A stretch of DNA of 64,000 bases from Bacteroidota bacterium (GTDB taxonomy: Bacteria; Bacteroidota; Bacteroidia; Bacteroidales; WCHB1-69). Location of the stretch: assembly GCA_017860455.1 (NCBI GenBank), contig JAGDMF010000004.1:24314-88313 (forward strand). The letters are read 5' to 3'. Positions within the stretch are counted from its first letter, which is position 1. Each line of letters begins with the position of its first letter. The notes below the pieces were generated by a model. The model did not search any database. It had not been told where the DNA came from and worked only from the letters and a program-made list of their open reading frames with translations. Shown piece by piece: positions 52,387 through 60,802 of the stretch. The translations under genes and the position numbers were made by a program.

Positions 52387-53751
52387 CTATTCTAAATTTA
52401 GATTTTTTAAAGTGTTTTTGTCAATTTTTTTATCCCCCCACACTTTTTTGGTCACTTTAATCGCTTCAGTAGTGGTCAGTTTATCACTTTGTTCTAAGGT
52501 TCTCTGAATAAATACACATTGATTCAGATCTGCATTCTGATTCACAATGGCATTGGCCAACTCTTTACAGGTTTGATAGCCACAAATTCTGCAGTCCACC
52601 TGAGGAAGATGGGCGTTGATTTCAAACGATTTCTTCATTTTACGCATAGCAATGGATATGTCATCATCCAGTTTATCCATTGAACGGGGTAAAACAGGCC
52701 CAACAGTCATATTTTCATTCAAATAATCAACATAGTCACTCATTTGATCTGTTTGAACGATCGGTTTATTTTTTGTAACCCTTTTCCTTTGTCTTTCAGC
52801 GATTAAAAAACGGTTTCCGGCACATAAAATACCACCTGCACAACTCTCATCACAAGCACGTAATTCAAGAAAATCGATATTGTCAATATCCTCATTCTCA
52901 AGCTTTTCTAAGAAATCAGATACGTTATGTACTTCGTCTATTGCTAAGTTGCGACCTCTGTCTAATAATCTAACCTCACCCGTAGTTAATGCAAATAAAA
53001 TACTCTCATTAGATAAGGTATGAAAATCATCTTCATCCTCCACCAGTTTGTATTCCCCCTGTTTGATGGTCCGCAACACTTTATTATACATATAATTCAT
53101 ATTAATAACACCATCAATAACAGATTTATCTTCACCAACAGGGCTTTTTATTGCGGCAATCTTAGCAGCACAGGGCGTAACATAAAAAATCCCTATATCC
53201 TCAGATGGGATCCCTTCATTGGTTAAGCTTTTTTTGATAAACAAGGCAGTAAGATCCAAAGGTGGTTTTATTCTTGAAATATTCGATACTAAAGAGGGAT
53301 ATTTTACCTGAATCAGCCGAACAATGGCAGGACAAAATGAAGAGATGATAGGTTTATCGGTATCTTCATTTTCATTCATTTCATTGTATTTTTCTTTCAA
53401 TAAGTTAACCGAACGTTCCACTTCATACACTTTTTTGAAACCCAAATGGTAAAAAGCAGATAAGATCGCTTTGTTGCTGATCCTTTCCTGAAATTGAGCA
53501 CTGAAAAATGAGGGAACCAGCAATACCGGATATTTGTAATTGTAAATTGTCTTAAAGTCATCCTGATCAATATAGATGGCATTGACAGGACAAGAAAGAT
53601 AGCATCTTCCGCAGTCGATACAGCGATTTGGATCTAAGATCGGTTTTCCATTTTGAACATGAATGGCTGCTGTAGGGCACACACCGGTACAATGGGAACA
53701 TCCAATACACAATTCATATTTAAATTTGAGCGCATGGTGAAACTCTTCCAT
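52387..53751 (-). CDS. Sensory [FeFe]-hydrogenase-like Fe-S protein
   Basis: A 454-residue protein: N-terminal 2x[4Fe-4S] ferredoxin domain (C15-C25, C44-C54); a HydA large-subunit C-terminal-like domain with SSFCP (C140), TPC (C194) and CDESC (C300, C304), the four H-cluster-ligand positions; and a C-terminal four-Cys domain (C387, C390, C395, C412) like the Fe-S domain of RnfB. The proton-relay Cys before C140 is Phe139, so it is probably not a H2-turnover enzyme but a sensor. No PAS domain is fused. It lies between two GHKL ATPases. In anaerobes with HydABC, related proteins are encoded near hydrogenase genes. Confidence 0.88.
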   Translation of the reverse strand: MEEFHHALKFKYELCIGCSHCTGVCPTAAIHVQNGKPILDPNRCIDCGRCYLSCPVNAIYIDQDDFKTIYNYKYPVLLVPSFFSAQFQERISNKAILSAFYHLGFKKVYEVERSVNLLKEKYNEMNENEDTDKPIISSFCPAIVRLIQVKYPSLVSNISRIKPPLDLTALFIKKSLTNEGIPSEDIGIFYVTPCAAKIAAIKSPVGEDKSVIDGVINMNYMYNKVLRTIKQGEYKLVEDEDDFHTLSNESILFALTTGEVRLLDRGRNLAIDEVHNVSDFLEKLENEDIDNIDFLELRACDESCAGGILCAGNRFLIAERQRKRVTKNKPIVQTDQMSDYVDYLNENMTVGPVLPRSMDKLDDDISIAMRKMKKSFEINAHLPQVDCRICGYQTCKELANAIVNQNADLNQCVFIQRTLEQSDKLTTTEAIKVTKKVWGDKKIDKNTLKNLNLE

Positions 53752-53762
53752 ATCTATAGGTT

Positions 53763-54182
53763 TTATTGAGCATTAAAAAAATTAGTGATCTCGACAACGG
53801 TTCCTTTATTCACCTCAGAGACAACATTTAATATATCTGCATTCGCTTTCATATTGGGTAATCCCATGCCGGCACCAAATCCCATCTCTCTTACTTTTGG
53901 AGATGCAGTAGAGTATCCTTTTTGCATCGCCTGAGAAATATCAGGGATGCCGGGACCCTCATCTTCTAATTTGATATAAATTTTATCCTCTTCTATATCA
54001 ACCACAATCTGACCATTATAAGCATGGGCCACAATATTTACCTCTGCTTCATAAAGTGCAACAACAGTTCTTTTGATAATACCATTATCAACGCCTAACT
54101 GTTTCATCATTTTTTTTACATGACTGGATGCCGCTCCTGCATTGGTGAAATCACCCCCTTCAACTGAAAATGTAAAGTTCAT
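53763..54182 (-). CDS. RsbW-like anti-sigma-type GHKL ATPase
   Basis: A 139-residue GHKL ATPase resembling anti-sigma factor kinases: N-box with E45 and N49 (YEAEVNIVAHA), G1 box DEGPGIPD (74-81) and G2 box GFGAGMGLPNM (101-111). Such proteins phosphorylate an anti-anti-sigma partner or act in two-component logic, but no STAS partner or sigma factor is encoded nearby. Eleven bases upstream of the Fe-S protein, after the DRTGG gene: the same transcript. Confidence 0.85.
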   Translation of the reverse strand: MNFTFSVEGGDFTNAGAASSHVKKMMKQLGVDNGIIKRTVVALYEAEVNIVAHAYNGQIVVDIEEDKIYIKLEDEGPGIPDISQAMQKGYSTASPKVREMGFGAGMGLPNMKANADILNVVSEVNKGTVVEITNFFNAQ

Positions 54183-54192
54183 AATTAGTAGT

Positions 54193-54540
54193 TTAGTAAA
54201 CAGGAGATAATTCCAAATTAAACAAAATACCTGAAGTTCTGTACATAGATAAAGGCGTTTCTATCAACACCATCTCATTTTCCTGAGCTAATTCCAACAT
54301 CTCTTCAGAAACTTTTTTCCCACGTACAAATAGAATCACTTTAATCTCAGACATTTCACAAGTTCTAATAGTTTGTAAATTAGCAAGTCCAGTGATTAAC
54401 ATGATCCTTTTTGATGTATTTATCGTGAGCACATCACTCATTAAATCGGAAGCAAAGGCACATTCAACGGGGTCGATTTTATGCTTCTCACCTTCCACAA
54501 TCACCCCTGAGATATGGGTTGCAATCTCTTGTATCGTCAT
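54193..54540 (-). CDS. DRTGG-domain protein of the sensory hydrogenase module
   Basis: A 115-residue single-domain protein homologous in pattern to the 111-residue protein at 18956 (SDLMSDVLTIN near 31-41, ILFVRGKKVSEEMLELAQEN near 86). It begins the DRTGG-ATPase-FeS-ATPase operon. In related clusters such a protein is always first; its ligand is unknown. A promoter lies 18 bases upstream. Confidence 0.75.
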   Translation of the reverse strand: MTIQEIATHISGVIVEGEKHKIDPVECAFASDLMSDVLTINTSKRIMLITGLANLQTIRTCEMSEIKVILFVRGKKVSEEMLELAQENEMVLIETPLSMYRTSGILFNLELSPVY

Positions 54541-54557
54541 ATTTCAATATTTTTTGG

Positions 54558-54565
54558 CAAAAATA
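54558..54565 (-). promoter_or_regulatory. -7 promoter element for the sensory hydrogenase operon
   Basis: TATTTTTG on the minus strand matches TAnnTTTG, 18 bases upstream of the DRTGG start. Confidence 0.5.
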
Positions 54566-54578
54566 CTAAAAGAAAGCG

Positions 54579-54586
54579 TATTTTTG
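54579..54586 (+). promoter_or_regulatory. -7 promoter element for the PHP-domain gene
   Basis: TATTTTTG matches TAnnTTTG, 33 bases before the ATG at 54619; divergent from the preceding promoter. Confidence 0.5.
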
Positions 54587-54618
54587 CATTTCCAAATCTT
54601 AATAATTACAAAATAACA

Positions 54619-55347
54619 ATGCCCCAATATATTGCTGATCTTCATACACATACACTTTTATCTCCCTGCGGAGATCTGGATATGACACCGGAACATATCA
54701 TTGAGATGGCGCTACGCAATCGAATCGATATTATTGGAATTACAGATCACAACTCTACCAGACACTGTAAGTTAGCAGAACATTACTCTAAAAACAGAGA
54801 TATTTTTGTTCTTTGCGGAGCTGAAGTAACTACCAAAGAGGAAGCACATTGCCTCGCCTTTTTTCCCACTCATGAACTATTAGATCAGTTTCAGGCATTT
54901 ATTGAGATTCATCTTCCCAATATTCCCAATAATCCCGATTATTTCGGAGATCAGGTGCAAATTGATGAAGAGATGAATATTATTTACGAAGAACCAAGAT
55001 TGCTTACTTCTGGATTGGATGTTTCGATAGAAAATATAGAAAAAGAGGTACATAGATTGCAAGGCCTTTTTATTCCTGCTCATATTGATAAATCCAAAAC
55101 CAGTGTGATTTCCCAGTTGGGATTTATTCCTTTCGATTTGAATTATGAAGCAGTTGAGATCACTCATAATACTACAAAAGAAGCTATGATACAACAACAT
55201 AAGTACCTAAAAAACAAACCGTTCATTCGCAGTTCGGATGCCCATTATCCTCATCAGATCGGTATGAATACCACTACTTTTGAGATGCCCACCCGTAACT
55301 TCGAAGAGATTAAAAAAGCGATACTGAACAACCGGATCTCCTTTTAA
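54619..55347 (+). CDS. PHP-domain metal-dependent phosphoesterase-like protein
   Basis: A 243-residue PHP-domain protein: metal ligands in DLHTHTLLSPCGD (residues 6-18), GITDHNST near 41, a GAEVTTKEEAH segment near 75 and the C-terminal SSDAHYPHQIG near 207. It probably hydrolyses a phosphorylated small molecule; family members act on AMP, histidinol phosphate or nucleotides. The start chosen is the ATG after the promoter; an earlier in-frame ATG at 54514 adds 35 residues and overlaps the DRTGG gene. Beside the sensory hydrogenase operon, a combination seen in other anaerobes. The stop codon is part of the following array. Confidence 0.85.
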   Translation: MPQYIADLHTHTLLSPCGDLDMTPEHIIEMALRNRIDIIGITDHNSTRHCKLAEHYSKNRDIFVLCGAEVTTKEEAHCLAFFPTHELLDQFQAFIEIHLPNIPNNPDYFGDQVQIDEEMNIIYEEPRLLTSGLDVSIENIEKEVHRLQGLFIPAHIDKSKTSVISQLGFIPFDLNYEAVEITHNTTKEAMIQQHKYLKNKPFIRSSDAHYPHQIGMNTTTFEMPTRNFEEIKKAILNNRISF

Positions 55348-55499
55348 ATTAGCAAATTAGCAAATTAATGAATAATTAAAAATGAAAAATGAAAAATGAA
55401 AAATGAGCACATTGAGAATTTGAGCACATGAGCATTCGAGCAATCGAGCATTCTGAGCAATCGAGCATTCTGAGCAATCGAGCATTCTGAGCATTCGAA
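55346..55499. repeat. Composite tandem array: AAATTAGC, AAAAATG, GAGCACAT, ATCGAGCATTCTGAGC
   Basis: Begins at the PHP stop codon: AAATTAGC units to 55367, AAAAATG units 55378-55403, GAGCACATTGAG words to 55432, then ATCGAGCATTCTGAGC units to 55497. Order and units match 19345-19520. The kamE promoter lies 18 bases beyond. Confidence 0.92.
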
Positions 55500-55517
55500 A
55501 ATCTCATTATTATTTCA

Positions 55518-55525
55518 TATATTTG
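55518..55525 (+). promoter_or_regulatory. -7 promoter element for kamE
   Basis: TATATTTG matches TAnnTTTG, 55 bases before the kamE ATG. Confidence 0.55.
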
Positions 55526-55579
55526 CAAAAAAATAAAAAACATTTTTATAAAACTTAAATACCTTTAATACAAATTGAT

Positions 55580-56368
55580 ATGAGTGGTGGATTGTATTCT
55601 ATGGATCAAAAAGACTTTGATCAAACATTGGATCTGAAAAAAATTAAACCTTACGGGGATACGATGAATGATGGGAAAACGCAACTGAGCTTTACCCTTC
55701 CTCTTCCCTGTAATGATGAGGCGATTGAAGCAGCGAAACAATTAATGAAAAAAATGGGATTTGAAAATCCTCAAGTAGTTTATTATAAAGAGCTTACAAA
55801 TGGATTCACTTTCTTTAATTGCTATGGATCAACGGTTTATGATGTTGATTATACAGCTATTAAAGTGGATAAAGTGGAATCTAATGTCATGGATATGCAT
55901 GAAACCGATCAGTTTATTAAAGAAAATTTAGGTCGTAAGATTGTTGTTCTTGGTGCCAGTACCGGAACTGATGCACATACCGTTGGAATAGATGCTATCA
56001 TGAATATGAAAGGATATGCAGGACACTACGGAATTGAGCGTTATGAGATGTTCGAAGCTTTGAATATGGGAAGTCAGGTGACCAATGAAGAGTTTATTGC
56101 TAAAGCTATAGAACTTAAAGCAGATGCCCTTTTGGTTTCACAAACCGTTACTCAAAAAGATGTGCATATTAAAAACTTGACAGAGTTAATTGAGCTATTA
56201 GAAGCTGAAGGTCTTCGAGATAAATTGATTGTTTGTTGCGGTGGACCGAGAATTTCTCATGAGTTGGCCAAAGAGTTGGGCTATGATGCCGGATTCGGAA
56301 TGAATAGTTATGCAGATAATGTTGCATCATACATTGCAGAAGAATTAGTTAGAAGAAAAAATCGTTAA
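55580..56368 (+). CDS. kamE: Lysine 5,6-aminomutase beta subunit (cobalamin-binding)
   Basis: Small subunit of adenosylcobalamin- and PLP-dependent lysine 5,6-aminomutase in lysine fermentation. The B12-binding motif is D131-A-H133-T-V-G136, and K144 (NMKG) is at the position known to bind PLP and cobalamin in the clostridial enzyme; both H133 and K144 keep the published numbering. A C-terminal Rossmann-like B12 domain follows to residue 262. The large subunit kamD, normally adjacent and upstream, is not here; the gene before it is the unrelated PHP-domain gene. The next gene, CoA-transferase subunit B, follows by four bases. Confidence 0.93.
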   Translation: MSGGLYSMDQKDFDQTLDLKKIKPYGDTMNDGKTQLSFTLPLPCNDEAIEAAKQLMKKMGFENPQVVYYKELTNGFTFFNCYGSTVYDVDYTAIKVDKVESNVMDMHETDQFIKENLGRKIVVLGASTGTDAHTVGIDAIMNMKGYAGHYGIERYEMFEALNMGSQVTNEEFIAKAIELKADALLVSQTVTQKDVHIKNLTELIELLEAEGLRDKLIVCCGGPRISHELAKELGYDAGFGMNSYADNVASYIAEELVRRKNR

Positions 56369-56372
56369 TACT

Positions 56373-57035
56373 ATGGATAAGAATCAAGTAAGAGAAGTGA
56401 TTGCCAAAAGAGTTGCTAAAGAACTTAAGGATGGCAATGTTGTTAATTTAGGGATTGGACTCCCTACATTAGTTCCTAATTATTTACCAAAAGATGTGGA
56501 ATTGGTTTTACAATCTGAAAACGGAATGTTAGGTATGGGACCAACACCGGAAGCCGGTTTTGAAGATGAGAATCTGTTGAATGCCGGAGGTGGCTATATT
56601 ACTGCCAAATCGGGAGCTTCCACATTTACATCAGCTCAATCGTTCTGTATTATCAGAGGCGGCCATGTGGATGCTACTATATTGGGAGCAATGCAGGTGG
56701 ATGAACAAGGTGACCTGGCTAACTGGATGATTCCCGGAAAGTTAACTCCCGGTATGGGTGGTGCTATGGATCTGTTGATCGGTGCCAAATATGTGATTCT
56801 CGCCATGGAACATACTGCTAAAGGCGCTCCAAAAATATTGAAAAAATGTACTCTTCCCCTTACTGCTAAAGGTCAGGTGAATAAAATTGTCACCGAAATG
56901 GGCGTTATGGAAATCACAAAAGAGGGGATTGTATTACAAGAGATCCATCCTGAGTTTACCGTTGAAGAGGTACAAGCTGCAACTGAAGCAACTTTGATCA
57001 TCTCTCCGGATCTCAAACCGATGGACTTAAATTAG
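56373..57035 (+). CDS. Acetoacetate/butyrate-type CoA-transferase subunit B
   Basis: Beta subunit of a 3-oxoacid CoA-transferase (family I). The catalytic Glu is E49 in LQSENGMLGMGP; the NLGIGLPTLV, GGGYITAKSGAS and GGHVDATILGAMQVDEQGDL motifs are present. Length 220 is normal. The alpha subunit gene (usually adjacent) is missing nearby. In lysine fermentation, butyryl-CoA:acetoacetate CoA-transferase balances CoA between pathway intermediates. The gene is between kamE and thiolase, so it is probably the one used in that pathway. Confidence 0.9.
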   Translation: MDKNQVREVIAKRVAKELKDGNVVNLGIGLPTLVPNYLPKDVELVLQSENGMLGMGPTPEAGFEDENLLNAGGGYITAKSGASTFTSAQSFCIIRGGHVDATILGAMQVDEQGDLANWMIPGKLTPGMGGAMDLLIGAKYVILAMEHTAKGAPKILKKCTLPLTAKGQVNKIVTEMGVMEITKEGIVLQEIHPEFTVEEVQAATEATLIISPDLKPMDLN

Positions 57036-57080
57036 TCACTATATTCAATTGTTTTATTTACAATCATTAAATATTATATT

Positions 57081-58286
57081 ATGAGTAAAAAAGTTTTTAT
57101 TGTTGCCGCAAAACGAACTGCCATTGGCAAAATGTTCGGAACTTTAGCTAACTTTACCCCGGGTGAATTAGCTGCAGTTGTCATTAAAGATATCATTAAA
57201 CAAACAGGAATCGATCCTGCACAAATTGATGAGGTGATCGGTGGGAATATCCTGAATGCCGGTCAGGGACAGGGTGTAATCAGACAGGCTGCGATAAAAG
57301 GGGGAATTCCCGCCGAAGTTCCGGCTTATAGTTTAAATATGGTTTGTGGTAGCGGATTAAAATCTGTTATGACAGCCTACAATGATATTTTAGTAGGAGA
57401 TGCTGACCTTGTTTTGGCCGGTGGAACTGAAGTGATGTCTAATGCCGGTTTTGTGCTCAATGGAAATCTTCGTAATGGAGTGAAAATGGGAAACTTTACA
57501 GCTATTGACCACATGGTAAATGATGGATTAACAGATGCTTTCGAACATTATCACATGGGAATCACTGCTGAAAATGTGGCTGAAAAATACCAGATCACCC
57601 GCGAAGCACAAGATCAATTTGCTATCAATTCTCAAAAAAAAGCTATTGCAGCTGTTGATGGTGGAAAATTTGTTGATGAGATCACTCCTGTGGAAATTGT
57701 TACTAAAAAAGAAACCATCATTTTTAAAGATGATGAATATCCAAATAGAGCTACATCACTAGAGAAGTTAGCAACTTTAAAACCTGCCTTTAAAAAAGAG
57801 GGTACTGTTACTGCCGGTAATGCTTCCGGTATTAATGACAGCGCATCATTCATCTTATTAGCTTCTGAAGAAAAAATGAAACAATTAGGATTAACTCCTC
57901 TTGCTGAAATCGTTGCTGTTGGTCAAGGTGGCGTGGAACCCGCTGTTATGGGATTAGGTCCTGTACCTGCTATCCGCAAAGCATTGAAAAAAGCAGGTAT
58001 GAAATTAAGTGACTTGGAACTTTTAGAGTTAAACGAAGCTTTTGCAGCTCAATCATTAGGTGTCGTTCATGAATTGATCCAGGAACATGGTGTTTCTCAG
58101 GAATGGTTATTTGAAAGAACCAATATCAATGGTGGTGCTATCGCTTTAGGTCACCCAATCGGTGCTTCAGGAAACAGAATCCTGGTTACTTTAGTGCATG
58201 AATTGATCCATGAAAACAAACATATTGGATTGGCTTCTTTATGTATTGGCGGCGGAATGGGCGTTGCAGTGATTATCAAAAGATAA
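57081..58286 (+). CDS. Acetyl-CoA acetyltransferase (thiolase II)
   Basis: Condenses or cleaves acetoacetyl-CoA and acetyl-CoA. Acyl-accepting C89 ([11 protein letters not shown]), H358 ([10 protein letters not shown]), and C388 (LCIGGGMG) form the catalytic set. Length 401 is normal. In lysine fermentation it cleaves acetoacetyl-CoA to two acetyl-CoA. Third gene of the kamE cluster, 45 bases after the CoA-transferase; a terminator follows. Confidence 0.95.
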   Translation: MSKKVFIVAAKRTAIGKMFGTLANFTPGELAAVVIKDIIKQTGIDPAQIDEVIGGNILNAGQGQGVIRQAAIKGGIPAEVPAYSLNMVCGSGLKSVMTAYNDILVGDADLVLAGGTEVMSNAGFVLNGNLRNGVKMGNFTAIDHMVNDGLTDAFEHYHMGITAENVAEKYQITREAQDQFAINSQKKAIAAVDGGKFVDEITPVEIVTKKETIIFKDDEYPNRATSLEKLATLKPAFKKEGTVTAGNASGINDSASFILLASEEKMKQLGLTPLAEIVAVGQGGVEPAVMGLGPVPAIRKALKKAGMKLSDLELLELNEAFAAQSLGVVHELIQEHGVSQEWLFERTNINGGAIALGHPIGASGNRILVTLVHELIHENKHIGLASLCIGGGMGVAVIIKR

Positions 58287-58331
58287 ATATTCCAGGCGTG
58301 ATGCCAACAAATAGTTAGAATTTTAATTATT

Positions 58332-58360
58332 AGAGCCTCTTTTTGAGGCTCTTTTTTTTT
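58332..58360 (+). terminator. Intrinsic terminator of the kamE-thiolase operon
   Basis: AGAGCCTC, loop TTTTT, GAGGCTCT and a nine-base T-run; perfect eight-pair stem 46 bases after the thiolase stop. Confidence 0.92.
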
Positions 58361-58383
58361 GTTCACTCCTCACTCTTCTCCCT

Positions 58384-58480
58384 TCATTTTTCATTATTCA
58401 TTATTCATTTTTCATTTTTCATTTTTCATTTTTCATTGTCTGCCGTCTGCTGTAAGCCAACTGCCGTCTTCTCTCATCAT
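58384..58480. repeat. Tandem array of TCATTAT / TTTTTCA (7-nt) units plus CTGCCGTCTG words
   Basis: 58384-58437: seven-nt units TCATTAT and TTTTCAT, the complement of the AAAAATG units. 58438-58469: CTGCCGTCTGCTGTAAGCC words, related to 1935-1973. The last unit (58472-58493) lies in the AraC-type gene and supplies its final codons. Confidence 0.85.
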
Positions 58481-59568
58481 TTTTCATTTATTGCATGCCT
58501 ATACTCATTAGGCAACATTCCCGTATGCTTTTTAAATGCATTATAAAATGAGGTTCTGTTTCCAAATCCACATTCATAGGCAATCCCTTCTATGGAATAT
58601 TTTTTATCTTTTAACTCCGATAACATCTTTATCGATTCCTGAACTCTATACTGATTTAAGAAATCCGGAAAAGTTGTATTGTAATGTTGGTTGATAATCA
58701 TCGAAACAATATTAGGGCTTTCATTTACTAACTGGCTAAATGATTGTAAATTGCACTCTTCATTCAAATACAATTTTTCCTTTTCCATCTTCAGTTTTAT
58801 TTTTGATAAAATCTCATCTATTCGTTGTTGTTCCAGTTTTAATCCGGAATAGCGCCCTTTATTCTGTTTTTCTTGTTGATCATACAGTTCATTGAACATA
58901 TTTGGGGATAATCTAACAAAAACATAAATAAAAAATAATTGTCCAAAAACAGGCATATACAATATTATATACATAGCATCCAATTGAAAAATATATGGAA
59001 CAAATGCTCCTAATTGTAGTAACAGCATTACTAAAAGTAACTCTTTCCGTATTTTTGATTTAGAAATTAGATTAGTGGTTTGTGAAATATCTTTTAATTC
59101 CTTTACCCATAACCAAATATTGGAACCAATAGAATATAAGACAATAAGAAGATTGTAAAAAGAATTCATGTACAATGCCATTCCTGTAATGTCATTACCA
59201 CTGACAATCTCATTTACATATCGATGGTCGAATAAATAAAAAATTATAAATGGAATATATAAATAGGATGGTAAAAATAACCATCCCCATTTTTTTGGTT
59301 TTTGGTTGTTTTTAAAATAAGAGATTGTAAATATTAAATAGGCCCCATAAGAAAGATTAAAAAACATTGAGGTGAAATGAATCATGGGATTCCCCATATA
59401 TTCATATATAAGTATATTATTTGTAAATGCAATTACAGGAGTGAAAAAAACTAAGCATAACCAAAAATAGCCTTGATTTTTTTTCCTTCTGAAAAATGTT
59501 AATATTGAAATAAGAGATAAACTAAAAGTTGCAATTGAATAGATTACTATCACAAAGGTTTCATTCAT
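58477..59568 (-). CDS. AraC-type transcription factor with N-terminal membrane domain
   Basis: A 363-residue membrane-bound regulator: about seven hydrophobic segments in residues 1-230, a polar linker with a coiled-coil region, and a C-terminal AraC-type double helix-turn-helix (about 262-355, with NLQSFSQLVNESPNIVSMII and YSIEGIAYECGFGNRTSFYNAFKKHTG). The membrane part has no known sensor motif. The signal is unknown; divergent to the outer membrane protein gene 59828. Codons for the last three residues NEK and stop coincide with the AAAAATGA array unit. Confidence 0.82.
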   Translation of the reverse strand: MNETFVIVIYSIATFSLSLISILTFFRRKKNQGYFWLCLVFFTPVIAFTNNILIYEYMGNPMIHFTSMFFNLSYGAYLIFTISYFKNNQKPKKWGWLFLPSYLYIPFIIFYLFDHRYVNEIVSGNDITGMALYMNSFYNLLIVLYSIGSNIWLWVKELKDISQTTNLISKSKIRKELLLVMLLLQLGAFVPYIFQLDAMYIILYMPVFGQLFFIYVFVRLSPNMFNELYDQQEKQNKGRYSGLKLEQQRIDEILSKIKLKMEKEKLYLNEECNLQSFSQLVNESPNIVSMIINQHYNTTFPDFLNQYRVQESIKMLSELKDKKYSIEGIAYECGFGNRTSFYNAFKKHTGMLPNEYRHAINEK

Positions 59569-59601
59569 AAATTTTACATTTTTGAAACAAAATTCTTCTT
59601 A

Positions 59602-59609
59602 CAAATATA
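59602..59609 (-). promoter_or_regulatory. -7 promoter element for the AraC-type gene
   Basis: TATATTTG on the minus strand matches TAnnTTTG, 34 bases upstream of the start. Confidence 0.5.
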
Positions 59610-59743
59610 AGCAAAAGAAAAAATAAATTGAATTCGTCATTATTAAAAAAACAAATTTGTAAAGTGCCTAAATTCAGAATATTATAAAATTAACTTTTTT
59701 GTTAACATTTATAAATATTAACAATTTACAAAAATATTGGCGC

Positions 59744-59751
59744 TATTTTTG
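59744..59751 (+). promoter_or_regulatory. -7 promoter element for the outer membrane protein
   Basis: TATTTTTG matches TAnnTTTG, about 77 bases before the start. The remainder of the 59569-59827 gap is AT-rich. Confidence 0.45.
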
Positions 59752-59827
59752 TAAACAGTTGCAAAACATACACCAAGATTGGAGTTAGTACATTACAATA
59801 AATCAATATTTACTAAAAAAACAGATT

Positions 59828-60781
59828 ATGAAAAAATTTTTATTCTTTACAACATGCTTACTTTTCCTAGGATCCATCAAAACCAGTATGGCACAAGTTG
59901 ACAACAACGGTTGGGCATCTGCTACTGTAGATTATTTTAATCAACCTAAAATTTTGTTTGCTGCTCATATTACACCTGCTGCCGGATTTCCTTATACCGG
60001 AATCTTTTATGGGGCTGATCTGAATGTTAAAGTAGCAAAAATTTTATATGTAAATGCCGGCTTTTTAGCACCTCTTTTGGATATGTCATTTATTTATAAT
60101 GATGGAAATAGATACAATTTTTATGCAGGAACAGAATTAGTATTGAGAAATAAAAAAATATATGATCGTTTTGATTTAACAATTAGTACAACCCAATCCG
60201 GAGACTATACTGTGAAAAAATACAGAGACTATAAAGTGAGGGTATATGAACAAACCATTTTACGTTTGGGAGCAGAATATTATATGAACTCCCGATTTGA
60301 AGCGAATGCTTTAACTACTTTGAATGGATTTAAAGAAAAAGTTACTTCAGGTCTTTTAATGCCTGATGGCCAAATAATTGATTATAGCAGCAACCTGAAT
60401 TGTGCCTTTCTGTATTTAGGAATTGGTAAAAAATCATTGAATTATTTTAAAATTAAAATGTCTGATTATCAGGAAAGTGATAAATTTACCAGTACATTAA
60501 CAGGCTATTTTGATCTTTTTTATGCTCCATTTATTACCTTAAATCCAATCACTTATGGAAATATAACGTATGATGCAGCTTCTCTTTTGAGAAAAATGCC
60601 TTTTGGAGGGAGATTAGGAATGGAATTTTACAATACATCCGGTAAGTTTCTTGGATTTTATACCAGAATGGAGTTTGGGATGATGCCCGGTGTTGGGTTC
60701 CCTGTTTATTTTAAAATAGGCGTAGGAGTATCTTCAATCTTTACTAAATTGAGAAGTCAAGGAAGTACACTTCCTGAATGA
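59828..60781 (+). CDS. Predicted outer membrane beta-barrel protein
   Basis: A 317-residue protein with a signal peptide (1-22). The mature sequence is Gly/Tyr-rich with repeating beta-strand periodicity (FYAGTELVLRNKKI, YKVRVYEQTILRLGAEYYM, GRLGMEFYNTSGKFLGFYTRMEFG) and ends with a strand-like segment. This fits a porin-like or OmpA-like barrel; I cannot name the family. It is divergent from the AraC-type regulator, which might control it. Confidence 0.55.
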   Translation: MKKFLFFTTCLLFLGSIKTSMAQVDNNGWASATVDYFNQPKILFAAHITPAAGFPYTGIFYGADLNVKVAKILYVNAGFLAPLLDMSFIYNDGNRYNFYAGTELVLRNKKIYDRFDLTISTTQSGDYTVKKYRDYKVRVYEQTILRLGAEYYMNSRFEANALTTLNGFKEKVTSGLLMPDGQIIDYSSNLNCAFLYLGIGKKSLNYFKIKMSDYQESDKFTSTLTGYFDLFYAPFITLNPITYGNITYDAASLLRKMPFGGRLGMEFYNTSGKFLGFYTRMEFGMMPGVGFPVYFKIGVGVSSIFTKLRSQGSTLPE

Positions 60782-60802
60782 GTTAATAAATAAATGATTT
60801 TG

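Noticed and set aside
52387..53751. Fe-S protein as RnfB
   Set aside because: The C-terminal four-Cys domain resembles RnfB, but the middle holds the HydA-type H-cluster cysteine positions and no rnf genes are nearby.
55346..55579. Cobalamin riboswitch before kamE
   Set aside because: The leader is tandem array and AT-rich DNA without a conserved B12-box or the stem pattern.
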